A stretch of DNA of 64,000 nt. It comes from UBA4292 sp002395865. Lineage in GTDB: Bacteria > Bacillota > Clostridia > Lachnospirales > Lachnospiraceae. The notes beneath the pieces were generated by a model. It was given only the letters and a program-made list of their open reading frames with translations. It did not search any database and had not been told where the DNA came from. The position numbers and the translations under genes are program-made. Each line of letters begins with the position of its first letter. Position 1 is the first letter of the stretch. Below are positions 26,529 to 35,189 of the stretch, one piece after another. The DNA is taken from NCBI GenBank assembly GCA_946533395.1, contig CAMNBU010000003.1:1-64000 (forward strand), written 5' to 3'.

Positions 26529-28313
26529 TCACTCCTCACCGGTGTTCTCCGCCACCGTATACACTCCGTCGTTTTCAACTATAGTCACACCGAGATCCTT
26601 CTCGATATATCTTATCATATATATAGGTCTCATAAGGGAGAAGTTTCTGATCTGCTGCATATAGTTTTCCAGATGGTTGCTCCTCGTCCAGATACTGTCA
26701 TCGCCCTTGTTTCGAAGGTTCTCCAGATACCTGTAGTAATGTACAAGCTCTGCAGACCGAAGTGCGTCGACCTCATCAAGTGTCTGAAGTATGCTTTTGT
26801 GCGAGAGCGTGGTGCTCATGAGCTGGGCCATCTTGTTTGCAAAATACAGCTTACAGTCGCTCCTCTGCATAAGGCCTGCGAAAAGGGGAGAATACTTGTT
26901 TTTTCCCTTCTTCAGTATATTCGCAAGATTGTCATAGTTCGCCATGACCTTGCTCTGGTCGTACATGCCGTAGGAGTAGTCCATGTCGTGAAGAAGATGC
27001 CTCCACCTTCCGTCAAACACTCCCTCGCCCGGCTCCTCACCCTTCGCGGGATAGTATCTGTAGACCTTCATATTGTTCTCGGGCCAGTCCGCGTTGCATA
27101 TATAGATATTGAACGCGAAATAGTCGAGATAATTCTCCACATCCAGCACGGAGCACAGCCTCTCGTACTCCTCGTCATCCGTGAGATCCGCGTCTTTGAA
27201 GCTGTCGTACATCGAATTATACTCGTCGTAAAACTGCTGCTCATCCTCCTGCATATTCGGGTCGTACTTCTTCCGGTCGTTGCCCTCAAGCACCACGAAC
27301 TCTCCCGCAGCCTTTCCGTACCTGGCCTTGAAATAGTCATCGCAGTAGTTCTCATGCAGCCAGTAGAAGCAGTAATATGCCCCGTTCACATACCCCACAA
27401 CAGGTCTTACCGCCTCGTAGTCCGCAAAACCCGCCTGCAGCGCAAGCGTATGGCTGAGCTCATCGCGCAGATACGCGAACTGGAAATCATTGCCCGCGTT
27501 CCTGAGAACGAGCTTCTTATACTTGGAAATGGACTTGCCGTCATATCCGGGAGTGTCGAAAAGGTTCGCGTTAAAGCTCCCCTTATCAGCATCATAGGTC
27601 TTTCTCGCGAAGAGCTTGATCGATTTGAGCGAGGCATCCCTCGAGGCGCCGCCGTATACCCTCGCGCCGCAAAACTGCCCGAGGACCTGCTCGCCCTCCG
27701 GTGTGAAGGCGGCCACATAGACCTTTCTCTCGCTCTCCATGCCCCTGTTGTGCGAGTTCTCAGGGTTCAGAAAGCCGGTGTCACCGTACACGTCCTCGTA
27801 ATCGCCGAACACGGTAAATACATAGGTGTCGAAGCGGTCCACGATATCGGTATCAACGAAGTACACGTGCACAGACTCCTCCCCCGCTTTGCCAAAGGAG
27901 TCGATTACGACCGCGCGTATGCACACACAGGGAGGGAACTCGTTCCTGCCCGCGTCTATGACTATCTCTGAGGTGTAAAGAGGAGAAGCTGCAGTGGGCG
28001 TACTTCCATCCGTGGTGTAGTGGATCTCTCCCTCCATCTCGTTCGTCGTCATGGCGACAGAAAGAGACTTCCCGTAAAAGCCCGAGGGCGCGGAGAACCA
28101 GACCTCATCGCCTGTCACATCCCATGAGGCCTCCTTCTGTGCCGCAGTGGTCTCCTCAGGCACAGTGATCTCCTGTGTGGTCTGCTCCTGCGTGGTCTGC
28201 TCCTGCGCTGTGCTCTCGGAGTACGCGGTGGTCTGCGCCTCATCCACCGGCGCACAGCCGCTCACCGCCACGATCAGCCCCGCAAGGGCCGCTGTCATAA
28301 ATCTGCGCTTCAT
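26529..28313 (-). CDS. CotH-kinase-domain lipoprotein
   Basis: 594 residues. The start at 28313 was chosen so that the lipoprotein signal MKRRFMTAALAGLIVAVSGC begins the protein (lipobox VSGC). A Thr/Gln/Glu-rich linker with repeated TTQEQ units follows. Next is a chitobiase/beta-hexosaminidase C-terminal-like domain (IHYTTDGSTPTAASPLYT, about 95-150) and then a CotH protein-kinase-like domain (RVYGGASRDASLKSIKLFARK, LVLRNAGNDFQFAYLRDEL, HENYCDDYFKARYG, HLLHDMDYSYG). CotH kinases phosphorylate secreted or spore-coat proteins, and in anaerobes are often tied to cellulosomes. The substrate here is unknown. First of an operon with the esterase and lgt. The ribosome site is weak. Confidence 0.85.
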   Translation of the reverse strand: MKRRFMTAALAGLIVAVSGCAPVDEAQTTAYSESTAQEQTTQEQTTQEITVPEETTAAQKEASWDVTGDEVWFSAPSGFYGKSLSVAMTTNEMEGEIHYTTDGSTPTAASPLYTSEIVIDAGRNEFPPCVCIRAVVIDSFGKAGEESVHVYFVDTDIVDRFDTYVFTVFGDYEDVYGDTGFLNPENSHNRGMESERKVYVAAFTPEGEQVLGQFCGARVYGGASRDASLKSIKLFARKTYDADKGSFNANLFDTPGYDGKSISKYKKLVLRNAGNDFQFAYLRDELSHTLALQAGFADYEAVRPVVGYVNGAYYCFYWLHENYCDDYFKARYGKAAGEFVVLEGNDRKKYDPNMQEDEQQFYDEYNSMYDSFKDADLTDDEEYERLCSVLDVENYLDYFAFNIYICNADWPENNMKVYRYYPAKGEEPGEGVFDGRWRHLLHDMDYSYGMYDQSKVMANYDNLANILKKGKNKYSPLFAGLMQRSDCKLYFANKMAQLMSTTLSHKSILQTLDEVDALRSAELVHYYRYLENLRNKGDDSIWTRSNHLENYMQQIRNFSLMRPIYMIRYIEKDLGVTIVENDGVYTVAENTGEE

Positions 28314-28346
28314 AATGATACCCGTCTGATAAAGCATTTCTGCTCT

Positions 28347-28386
28347 TAAAAACAAAGACGATTCGCCACGCCCGGCGGGAATCGTC
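28347..28386 (-). terminator. Terminator after ilvE
   Basis: Arms GACGATTC / GAATCGTC around a GC-rich loop are followed on the minus strand by TTTGTTTTT. It lies 30 bp past the ilvE stop and just before the CotH gene, leaving little room for a separate CotH promoter. Confidence 0.75.
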
Positions 28387-28415
28387 TCTGAAAATGTCTT
28401 GGTTCTTCTTTACAG

Positions 28416-29441
28416 TCAGATGATCTCTTTGATCCATCCCTCGGGAGCCTGGATGCGTCCCATCTGGATGCCTGTGAGAGTATCATACAGCTTCTTTGTG
28501 ACCGGTCCCATATCTGCCATGCCGGAAGGGAAGCAGATCTCCTTGCCGTGGTCAACGATCTTGCCCACGGGTGAGATAACGGCTGCGGTACCGCAAAGAC
28601 CGCACTCCGCGAAATCCTTTACCTCCTCGAAGAGCACCTCTCTCTCCTCGACCTGCAGTCCGAGATACTCGGCTGCTACGTACTCGAGAGACCTTCTGGT
28701 GATGGAAGGCAATATGCTGCCCGACTTCGGTGTGACAAACTTGCCGTCCTTCGTGATGAAGATGAAGTTCGCGCCGCCGGTCTCCTCGACCTTGGTCCTG
28801 GTAGCCGCGTCGAGGTACATATTCTCATCATAGCCCTGTCTGTGAGCGTCCATGATGGGATAGAGGCTCATGGCATAGTTGAGACCCGCCTTGATGTGGC
28901 CTGTGCCGTGAGGCGCCGCACGATCATAGTCGCAGACTCTGATGGTGATGGGCTTTACGCCGCCCTTAAAGTAGGGTCCTACCGGTGTGCAGAAGATTCT
29001 GAACTGATACTCCTCCGCGGGCTTAACTCCTATAACGGGGCTGGAGCCGAACATATAGGGTCTTATATAAAGTGTAGCTCCGCTTCCGAAGGGTGGTACC
29101 CACTCGCTGTTGGCCTTCACGAGGTCCACGACTGCCTGCACGAATCTCTCCTCTGGGAACACAGGCATCTCGAGTCTTCTGCACGAATCCGCCATTCTGG
29201 CAGCGTTCAGATCGGGTCTGAAGCAAACGATGCGGCCATCCTCGGTAGTGTATGCCTTCAGTCCCTCAAAGCATGACTGTGAGTACTGAAGCACTCCCGC
29301 GCACTCGCTGATGCGGATCTCGGGATCGTCTATAAGTCCGAGCTCCTCCCATGCGCCGTTCTTGTAATTGGCAACAAAACGCTTGTCGGTTACCACATAG
29401 CCAAAGCCCAGCTTTGACCAGTCAATGTCCTTCTTAGCCAT
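28416..29441 (-). CDS. ilvE: Branched-chain amino-acid aminotransferase
   Basis: 341 residues. ATG at 29441 with GAAGG at 8 bp is preferred to a GTG nine bases upstream. Fold-type IV PLP enzyme for the last step of Leu, Ile and Val synthesis and the first of their breakdown. Visible: SQSCFEGLKAY, RPDLNAARM, RPYMFGSSPVIGVKPA, the PLP lysine region GTGHIKAGLNYA, ATRTKVEETGGANFIFI and the glycine loops of the cofactor phosphate site (SGSILPSITRRS, GTAAVISPVG). It is a single gene between its own promoter and terminator. No T-box-like leader was seen. Confidence 0.95.
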   Translation of the reverse strand: MAKKDIDWSKLGFGYVVTDKRFVANYKNGAWEELGLIDDPEIRISECAGVLQYSQSCFEGLKAYTTEDGRIVCFRPDLNAARMADSCRRLEMPVFPEERFVQAVVDLVKANSEWVPPFGSGATLYIRPYMFGSSPVIGVKPAEEYQFRIFCTPVGPYFKGGVKPITIRVCDYDRAAPHGTGHIKAGLNYAMSLYPIMDAHRQGYDENMYLDAATRTKVEETGGANFIFITKDGKFVTPKSGSILPSITRRSLEYVAAEYLGLQVEEREVLFEEVKDFAECGLCGTAAVISPVGKIVDHGKEICFPSGMADMGPVTKKLYDTLTGIQMGRIQAPEGWIKEII

Positions 29442-29491
29442 ATTAAACACCTTCTTTCATGTTCTTACCGAAAACGGTAATCCTGCGGTCG

Positions 29492-29520
29492 ATTTTATCA
29501 CTACACGGCGCAAGATTCAA
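29492..29520 (-). promoter_or_regulatory. ilvE promoter
   Basis: -35 TTGAAT (29515-29520), 17-bp spacer, extended -10 TGA-TAAAAT (29492-29497). The short leader contains a small ACCG-AAAA-CGGT hairpin at 29467-29478. Confidence 0.75.
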
Positions 29521-29552
29521 TAGTTTTTGAAAAATAATGGAGCAGCCCTTTT

Positions 29553-30257
29553 CTACCATTCGATCTCCGATATCGGTGTGGGTTCGTCGTTATCGGTCAC
29601 CGAGGTGATCTTGCCCGATTTGAACCTTATTACTCTGTCCGCCATGGGGGATAGAGCCGAGTTGTGGGTAATGATGATGACCGTAATACCGTCGTTTCTG
29701 CAGGTGTCCTGCAGAAGCTGAAGAATCTGTTTTCCCGTGTTGTAGTCGAGAGCGCCCGTCGGCTCATCGCACAGAAGCAGCTTCGGGTTCTTCGCGAGAG
29801 CCCTCGCTATGGCCACACGCTGCTGCTCTCCTCCCGAAAGCTGCGCAGGGAAATTGCCCATGCGGGCTCCGAGACCCACTTTTTTGAGCACCTCGCGGCA
29901 GTCGAGCGAGTTCGGGCATATCTGTGTGGCAAGCTCCACGTTCTCGAGGGCCGTAAGGTTGGGCACCAGATTATAGAACTGGAACACGAAGCCTATGTCG
30001 AGTCTCCTGTAGCGGATGAGTTCCTTCTCGGAAAGAGCCGTGAGGTTCTTACCGCCCACATAGACATTTCCGCTGGTGGCTGTATCCATGCCGCCGAGGA
30101 TATTTAGCGCGGTCGTCTTGCCCGCGCCGGAAGCGCCCAGTATAACGCACAGGCTCCCCTCCTCAACATTAAAGCTGGCCCCGTCGAGTGCCCTTATGGT
30201 CATGGTCTTGGCCGAACCGTATTCCTTGATAACATTTTCAAACTGAACGAATGACAT
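29553..30257 (-). CDS. ABC transporter ATPase of the MacB/LolD type
   Basis: 234 residues with every ATPase motif: GASGAGKTT (Walker A), the Q-loop FVFQFYNLVP, LSGGEQQR signature, LLLCDEPTGALD (Walker B plus D-loop) and the switch His in IIITHNS. The FVFQFYNL/GALD pattern is that of ATPases serving FtsX/MacB-like permeases, which move peptides or lipids out or act as mechanotransmitters. No permease gene is adjacent: downstream is ilvE and upstream is a decarboxylase. The partner is encoded elsewhere, or the protein serves a shared permease. It is 9 bp from the decarboxylase gene and likely on that transcript. Confidence 0.93.
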   Translation of the reverse strand: MSFVQFENVIKEYGSAKTMTIRALDGASFNVEEGSLCVILGASGAGKTTALNILGGMDTATSGNVYVGGKNLTALSEKELIRYRRLDIGFVFQFYNLVPNLTALENVELATQICPNSLDCREVLKKVGLGARMGNFPAQLSGGEQQRVAIARALAKNPKLLLCDEPTGALDYNTGKQILQLLQDTCRNDGITVIIITHNSALSPMADRVIRFKSGKITSVTDNDEPTPISEIEW

Positions 30258-30266
30258 GGCACTCCT

Positions 30267-31544
30267 TTACGCGTCCCAGTTCATATCCTTTAACACATCG
30301 CAGAAATCGAATGTCGCGAAGTAATCCCTCGGAGTCTCAGCCCTGCGTATGAGCTGCACGCTGCCGTCCTCCTTATAAAGGAGCTCTGCGCTGCGCAGTC
30401 TGCCGTTGTAGTTATAGCCCATGGAGTAGCCGTGCGCACCCGTATCATGGATGTATATGAGGTCGCCCATGTCGATCTTCGGCAGCATGCGGTCGATCGC
30501 GAATTTATCATTGTTCTCGCAAAGCGAGCCCGTGATGTCGTACTTGTGGTCGCAAGGCTCGTTCTCCTTGCCCATGACGGTGATGTGATGGTATGCGCCG
30601 TACATCGCAGGGCGCATAAGGTTCGCCGCGCATGCGTCGCAGCCTATGTACTCCTTGTACGTGTGCTTCTCGTGGATGGCTGTGGTCACCAATGCTCCGA
30701 ACGGTCCGAGCATGAAGCGTCCGAGCTCGGTGTAGATGGCCACGTCGCCCATGCCCTCTGGTACGAGCACCTCCTCATATACCTCGCGCACCTTCTCCCC
30801 GATGAGCTCTATATCGTTTGCTTCGTCAGTCGGTCTGTAAGGGATGCCGACGCCGCCCGAGAGATTGATGAACGATATGTGCGCGCCGGTCTCCCTCTTA
30901 AGCCGTACCGCGAATTTGAAGAGCGTCCTCGCAAGCGTCGGATAGTAGAGATTCGTCAGGGTATTTGACGCGAGAAATGCGTGTATACCGAAGTTCTTCG
31001 CGCCCTTCGTCATAAGTATCTTGTAGGCCTCGATCATCTGATCGGGCGTGAGGCCGTACTTCGCGTCACCCGGATTGTCCATGATCGAGGTAGTGATCTT
31101 AAAGGTTCCGCCCGGGTTGTAGCGGCAGCATATAGTCTCCGGTATTCCGCCGTGAGCCTCAAGGCAGGAAATATGCGTTATGTCGTCCAGATTCACGATG
31201 GCATCTATCTGCCTCGCGAACTCGAACTCGTGGGGCGGGGTCGCATTTGACGAGAACATGATCTCATCTCCCTTAAAGCCGAGCGAATCAGCAAGCATCA
31301 GCTCCGTGAGCGATGAGCAGTCGCAGCCGCAGCCCTCCTCCTTCAGTATCTTCAGTATGAAGGGGTTAGGCGTGGCCTTCACCGCGAAATATTCCTTGAA
31401 GCCCTTGTTCCACGAGAACGCCTTCTTCATCTTTCTCGCGTTCTCCCTGATGCCCTTCTCGTCGTAGATGTGGAAGGGTGTGGGGTATTCTTTTACGATC
31501 TCGCGCAGTCTCTGCGCACTTACAAAAGGTTTCTTTTCAGTCAT
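30267..31544 (-). CDS. lysA: Diaminopimelate decarboxylase (PLP alanine-racemase-fold)
   Basis: 425 residues from ATG 31544, 17 bp after the rhomboid-like gene. Group IV decarboxylase fold: the PLP lysine sits in EYFAVKATPNPFILKIL (Lys 56), the glycine loop is LSGGVGIPYRP, and the C-terminal barrel has YTELGRFMLGPFGALVT and the interface cysteine in GCDACAANLMRPAMYGAYH. It converts meso-diaminopimelate to lysine. A related ornithine or arginine decarboxylase is less likely given the DACAANLMRP pattern. It shares a transcript with the membrane protein upstream and the ATPase downstream. Confidence 0.88.
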   Translation of the reverse strand: MTEKKPFVSAQRLREIVKEYPTPFHIYDEKGIRENARKMKKAFSWNKGFKEYFAVKATPNPFILKILKEEGCGCDCSSLTELMLADSLGFKGDEIMFSSNATPPHEFEFARQIDAIVNLDDITHISCLEAHGGIPETICCRYNPGGTFKITTSIMDNPGDAKYGLTPDQMIEAYKILMTKGAKNFGIHAFLASNTLTNLYYPTLARTLFKFAVRLKRETGAHISFINLSGGVGIPYRPTDEANDIELIGEKVREVYEEVLVPEGMGDVAIYTELGRFMLGPFGALVTTAIHEKHTYKEYIGCDACAANLMRPAMYGAYHHITVMGKENEPCDHKYDITGSLCENNDKFAIDRMLPKIDMGDLIYIHDTGAHGYSMGYNYNGRLRSAELLYKEDGSVQLIRRAETPRDYFATFDFCDVLKDMNWDA

Positions 31545-31561
31545 CGTGCTTGTCCGAACGG

Positions 31562-32428
31562 CTAGGCCTTGACCTTTAACCTCTCGGCATCCTCCTTTGT
31601 CACATGTGTATGAGTGTATAGATGTTCCTCGCAATACTCGTAATTGCCCTCGCATTTCGAGCAGAACCGAAACTGCAGCGTCCCGTCGTCCTCGTCGGTC
31701 CTGCCGCAGACAGCGCATTTGTGGCGGTAGCCCCTGAGCGAGACCTGTGAAGCCTTCTTTTTAAACTCAGCCCTGCGGATGACGTTCGAGGGTGAAAGGC
31801 GGGACAGATCCTTGGTCACCAGGAAGAATACTATCGCGTTTAAGAGCGACACACCGATCATTATCTTATCGGCTACAGATCCGGTGATAAAGAGCACCAC
31901 ATATACCAAAGCCTCTATCGCGCCCAGGTACTTGGCCTTTATGGGCACTATAAAGAACAAAAGAAACTGTGCGTCCGGAAATGTGAACGCGTACGCCAGA
32001 AACAGTGAGAAGTTCAGATAGGTGGTACCCACGAACATCACAGTCAGCGAGTACATTCCGCCCAATACGAAGTACACAAGGAATGACGCTATTATGGTAC
32101 CGATTATTCCCGAAAAAATGTAGACATTGAACCTGAACGCACCCCACACTTTCTCTATGATACTGCCCAAGTTCCAGTATATGTACAAGCTCAATATCAT
32201 AAAGAATGGATTACTTCCTCCCGGGGGCATCATCAGAAACGTCACCAGTCTCCATACCTCGCCGTGCATTATCGCGCCCGGGTCCATGCACAGGTACTCG
32301 TAGTATACCAGTTGATTGCCGCTCAGGAACAGTAATGTCCCCACGGTGTAGAGTATTATGAGATAGAGCATCAGGTTCTTTATCGCAAAGCGCCCGATCT
32401 TTCTCTCCAGCTTATAAAACCATTTCAT
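31562..32428 (-). CDS. Rhomboid-like membrane protein without active-site serine motif, with C-terminal zinc ribbon
   Basis: 288 residues. The first 205 form about six membrane helices in rhomboid order (WRLVTFLMMPPGGSNPFFMI, WNLGSIIEKVWGAFRFNVYI). The GxSG serine motif expected at the start of helix 4 is replaced by FVGTTYLNFSLFLAYAF, so it looks like a pseudoprotease. The last 60 residues carry cysteine and histidine pairs (CAVCG, FCSKCEG, YCEEHLYTHTH), suggesting a cytoplasmic zinc-binding module. First gene of a unit with lysA and the ATPase, from a strong promoter. Function unknown. Confidence 0.75.
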   Translation of the reverse strand: MKWFYKLERKIGRFAIKNLMLYLIILYTVGTLLFLSGNQLVYYEYLCMDPGAIMHGEVWRLVTFLMMPPGGSNPFFMILSLYIYWNLGSIIEKVWGAFRFNVYIFSGIIGTIIASFLVYFVLGGMYSLTVMFVGTTYLNFSLFLAYAFTFPDAQFLLFFIVPIKAKYLGAIEALVYVVLFITGSVADKIMIGVSLLNAIVFFLVTKDLSRLSPSNVIRRAEFKKKASQVSLRGYRHKCAVCGRTDEDDGTLQFRFCSKCEGNYEYCEEHLYTHTHVTKEDAERLKVKA

Positions 32429-32458
32429 AACAGTGCTGTCCTTTCAAAACTTCAGTGT

Positions 32459-32487
32459 ATTATAAAGCATAAATGTCGTTTTTACAA
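32459..32487 (-). promoter_or_regulatory. Promoter of the rhomboid-like/lysA/ABC ATPase unit
   Basis: -35 TTGTAA (32482-32487), 17-bp spacer, perfect -10 TATAAT (32459-32464). The leader is about 25 bp, with AAAGGA before the ATG at 32428. Confidence 0.8.
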
Positions 32488-32642
32488 TACGAAGGTGCTT
32501 AATAGTTCCTGAACTTTTGGTGAACTGATCCGTACCACCCGGTCCAGATGCACTCATTCCTTTGCCGCGTCGCCTCGTGATTTCCGGCAGACCGATGAAG
32601 ATAATACCACATAAGGCCGTTTCTTTCAATCAAAGAAATCTG

Positions 32643-32672
32643 TTGCATTTTCCATGCATAATAATATATAAT
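32643..32672 (+). promoter_or_regulatory. Promoter of the MoxR-CoxE pair
   Basis: -35 TTGCAT (32643-32648), 18-bp spacer, -10 TATAAT (32667-32672). A second TATAAT follows at 32677-32682. The start codon is at 32721. Confidence 0.65.
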
Positions 32673-32720
32673 CTCCTATAATATCCGCGTATCTTGAGAT
32701 CGCACCAACCGGAGAACACC

Positions 32721-33620
32721 ATGAAAAAAGATGAACTGATAACGAAGCTGGCCGCAGCCGGCTATGTAGCAAATGACAGGATAGCATATACGGTACTTAA
32801 CGCTATGGCACTTTCAGCTCCCGTGCTTTTGGAGGGGGAGCCCGGTGTGGGCAAGACGAAGCTCGCCGCGGCAGTGGCCGAGGCTCTTGGCCTCCCTCTC
32901 ATCCGCGTGCAGTTTTATGAGGGGATAGCAAACCGCGACATAATGTACGAGTACGACTACGCGAGGCAGATGCTCACGACCGTGGCGCTTCAGAACACTC
33001 TGGCGGGCACATCCGGAACTTCACTTAAAGAGGCCGCACGGCGCATAAAGGACGAGGTGGATATATATGACGAGAGCTTCCTGATAGAGCGCCCTCTGCT
33101 TCGCGCCATCAGCGGACGGGGCAGGTGTGTGCTGCTTCTGGACGAGATAGACAAGGCCGCCGAGGAGACCGAGTATTCACTTCTCGAGCTTCTGTCGGAT
33201 TACTCCATGTCCATACCCGAGCTCGGCCGCACGGTCACCTGTCCCCCGGACCAGATACCCATTGTATTCTTAACATCAAATAACACAAGGGAGCTCTCCG
33301 ATGCTCTGCGCAGAAGGTGTCTCTACCTCTACATGCCGGAGAAGACCATTGAGGAACTCTCCGACATCATCCGCATGAAGGCCAATGTAGGAGAAGATTT
33401 CGCAAGGGCTGTTGCCGCACAGATCATGCTTGTGAGAGAGCTTGATATGAAGCAGAAGCCATCCGTTTCGGAAGGCATTGCCTGGGCGAGAGTCCTATCG
33501 GAGGCTTACGGTGACGGCAGAAAGCTGGCGGATGCGGATCTTTCGGACTACGCAGGCATTATCGCCAAGACCAAGGGCGATGTCGACACGGTGACGCAAT
33601 ATTACTCACAAAAGGCTTAA
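32721..33620 (+). CDS. MoxR-type AAA+ ATPase
   Basis: 299 residues from ATG 32721 with CCGGAG 7 bp upstream. Walker A GEPGVGKT (about 39-46), Walker B LLLDEIDKAAEETEYSLLELL (about 140), sensor 1 FLTSNNTRELSDALRRRC with the arginine finger, and a helical C-terminal lid. MoxR proteins act as chaperone ATPases, usually with a von Willebrand A-domain partner, inserting metal or maturing an enzyme complex. The next gene, 3 bp downstream, encodes such a partner. Of the MoxR branches it looks closest to CoxD (CO dehydrogenase maturation), but no molybdenum hydroxylase genes are near. Confidence 0.9.
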   Translation: MKKDELITKLAAAGYVANDRIAYTVLNAMALSAPVLLEGEPGVGKTKLAAAVAEALGLPLIRVQFYEGIANRDIMYEYDYARQMLTTVALQNTLAGTSGTSLKEAARRIKDEVDIYDESFLIERPLLRAISGRGRCVLLLDEIDKAAEETEYSLLELLSDYSMSIPELGRTVTCPPDQIPIVFLTSNNTRELSDALRRRCLYLYMPEKTIEELSDIIRMKANVGEDFARAVAAQIMLVRELDMKQKPSVSEGIAWARVLSEAYGDGRKLADADLSDYAGIIAKTKGDVDTVTQYYSQKA

Positions 33621-33623
33621 GAC

Positions 33624-35165
33624 ATGGACAGCACATACGAAAGGATAAAGGAGAGCTTCTTCGATCTTTGCCTCGACTTTTTTATGGAGCTTCGCGACAC
33701 GCACCATTTTCGCCTGAGCGCAGATGCGCTCATAAGCTTTCTTAATATCTGCGACGATATAGACATCGCAGACCCCGAAGCAGTGCGTGCAAACATGGAA
33801 ATGTTCTTCTGTCACAGGCAAAGCGAATGCGATCGTTTTCAGGATATATTTGACAGCTTTTTTCTGAGGCGCACTGAGACAGGTCTCCCCATGGGTCAGG
33901 GCAAAAAGCGCCGCGAGGGCTACTCCGGCGCCAACAAAAACGTATTTATAGGCGATATGCGAAGCACCGCCCTGAAGGATCAGAAGGTCTCCATGAGCCT
34001 CCCGAATTTCATGGCGGAGCGGTTTTTTGCAAGATTTGAGATGGACGAGGGCATCTGCGACTACTCGCCCTTTATTCATGCGGCCTTTTTGAACCTCTAC
34101 GACGACTTCATGAGCTTCGTGGGCGAGAAGGATCACGAGGAGCAGGCGAAAGTAGCCGACGCCATCATCGGTGAGCTCTCCCGCTTCACCTCCTATTGCA
34201 GGCGGATGATGGACGATCCCGCGGACTTTTGCCGCAAGGCGCTGGAGATCTGCGGTGCCGTGAAAATGATAGTGTCCGAATTCGACCACACCGACGAGGC
34301 CTTAGCGGAGGGTACAGATTCCTCTGAAGAAGATTCCACCGGCTCCGATGAACAAGATGCTCCCAAGCATAAGGAAGCCGACGCTATAAACACGTCTCAG
34401 GATATGCGAACGCCGCGCCCCACAGACCTCTCAAAAAAGGATATACGCCTTCTCACCAGGAACGACCTCATACAGATAGAAAAAGCCATCCGTGAGAACG
34501 CAAGGAAGTTCCGCGCCCGCATAAGCCGAAGCCTCTCGCGCCCCGGACACGAGGAGTTCGACATAAAGGCCACCGTCCGCAGCGCCTTCCGCACCGCCAT
34601 GGTTCCCGTCGAGCTGTGCTTCAAGAAAGCGAAGCCGAAGAAGGTGAAGATCGTCTGTCTTCTCGACATCTCCCCCTCCGCCATAAGCGCCGCGACCGTC
34701 CTTATAAATCTCCTTCGCTGCCTCTCGGATGTATTCCCCGGCGGCGTGGAGATGTACTATTTCACCGACCACGCAGTCAAGGTCACCTCCGAGGTGCGAA
34801 ACCGCACCGTGCGCGAGGCCATTTCCCGCATGCAGAAGGACTCTGCGGGCAGCGTCAGCGACTACAGCACTGCCTTCACGAGCTTCCTGCGCGACTACGG
34901 CGCCGATCTGACACGGCAGACCATATTCATAATACTCGGCGACTTTCGAAACAACTATCGGATATACAAAAAAGAGCCCCTGCGCCGCATACACGAACGT
35001 GTAAGCGGCAGCAGCGGCCGTGTGATTCTCTTAAATACCGAAAAGAAAAACAGATGGTACCGTGACGACTCCGTCCTTAAGTCCGCGCAGGACGCCATCG
35101 ATGAGATGCACGAGGTGACCTGCGCAGAGGATATCGTGAGGTTTCTGGAGGAGATGAGGGTATAG
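33624..35165 (+). CDS. CoxE-like VWA-domain protein
   Basis: 513 residues, cytoplasmic. An alpha-helical N-terminal region (1-215) and an acidic Ser/Glu/Asp-rich linker (about 222-260) precede a CoxE-type von Willebrand A domain. The metal-ion-dependent adhesion site motif DISPS (DxSxS) is near residue 345, followed by YYFTDHAVKVTSEV and FIILGDFRNNY. The domain ends with the family's repeated Arg/Asn-rich helix. It should be the adaptor for the MoxR ATPase encoded just upstream. The client complex cannot be deduced from the neighbourhood. It abuts the AT-rich island tail to tail. Confidence 0.88.
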   Translation: MDSTYERIKESFFDLCLDFFMELRDTHHFRLSADALISFLNICDDIDIADPEAVRANMEMFFCHRQSECDRFQDIFDSFFLRRTETGLPMGQGKKRREGYSGANKNVFIGDMRSTALKDQKVSMSLPNFMAERFFARFEMDEGICDYSPFIHAAFLNLYDDFMSFVGEKDHEEQAKVADAIIGELSRFTSYCRRMMDDPADFCRKALEICGAVKMIVSEFDHTDEALAEGTDSSEEDSTGSDEQDAPKHKEADAINTSQDMRTPRPTDLSKKDIRLLTRNDLIQIEKAIRENARKFRARISRSLSRPGHEEFDIKATVRSAFRTAMVPVELCFKKAKPKKVKIVCLLDISPSAISAATVLINLLRCLSDVFPGGVEMYYFTDHAVKVTSEVRNRTVREAISRMQKDSAGSVSDYSTAFTSFLRDYGADLTRQTIFIILGDFRNNYRIYKKEPLRRIHERVSGSSGRVILLNTEKKNRWYRDDSVLKSAQDAIDEMHEVTCAEDIVRFLEEMRV

Positions 35166-35189
35166 GTAGCTGGAATGATACAGTTCTAA

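Noticed and set aside
26490..27971. A 493-codon open frame opposite the CotH lipoprotein gene
   Set aside because: Composition is typical of an antisense shadow (His- and Val-rich), with no ribosome site or domain, and the opposite strand has a clear CotH domain and lipobox.
32694..32720. Upstream TTG start for the MoxR gene
   Set aside because: No ribosome site, and it adds nine residues not typical of the family. ATG 32721 has GGAG at good spacing.
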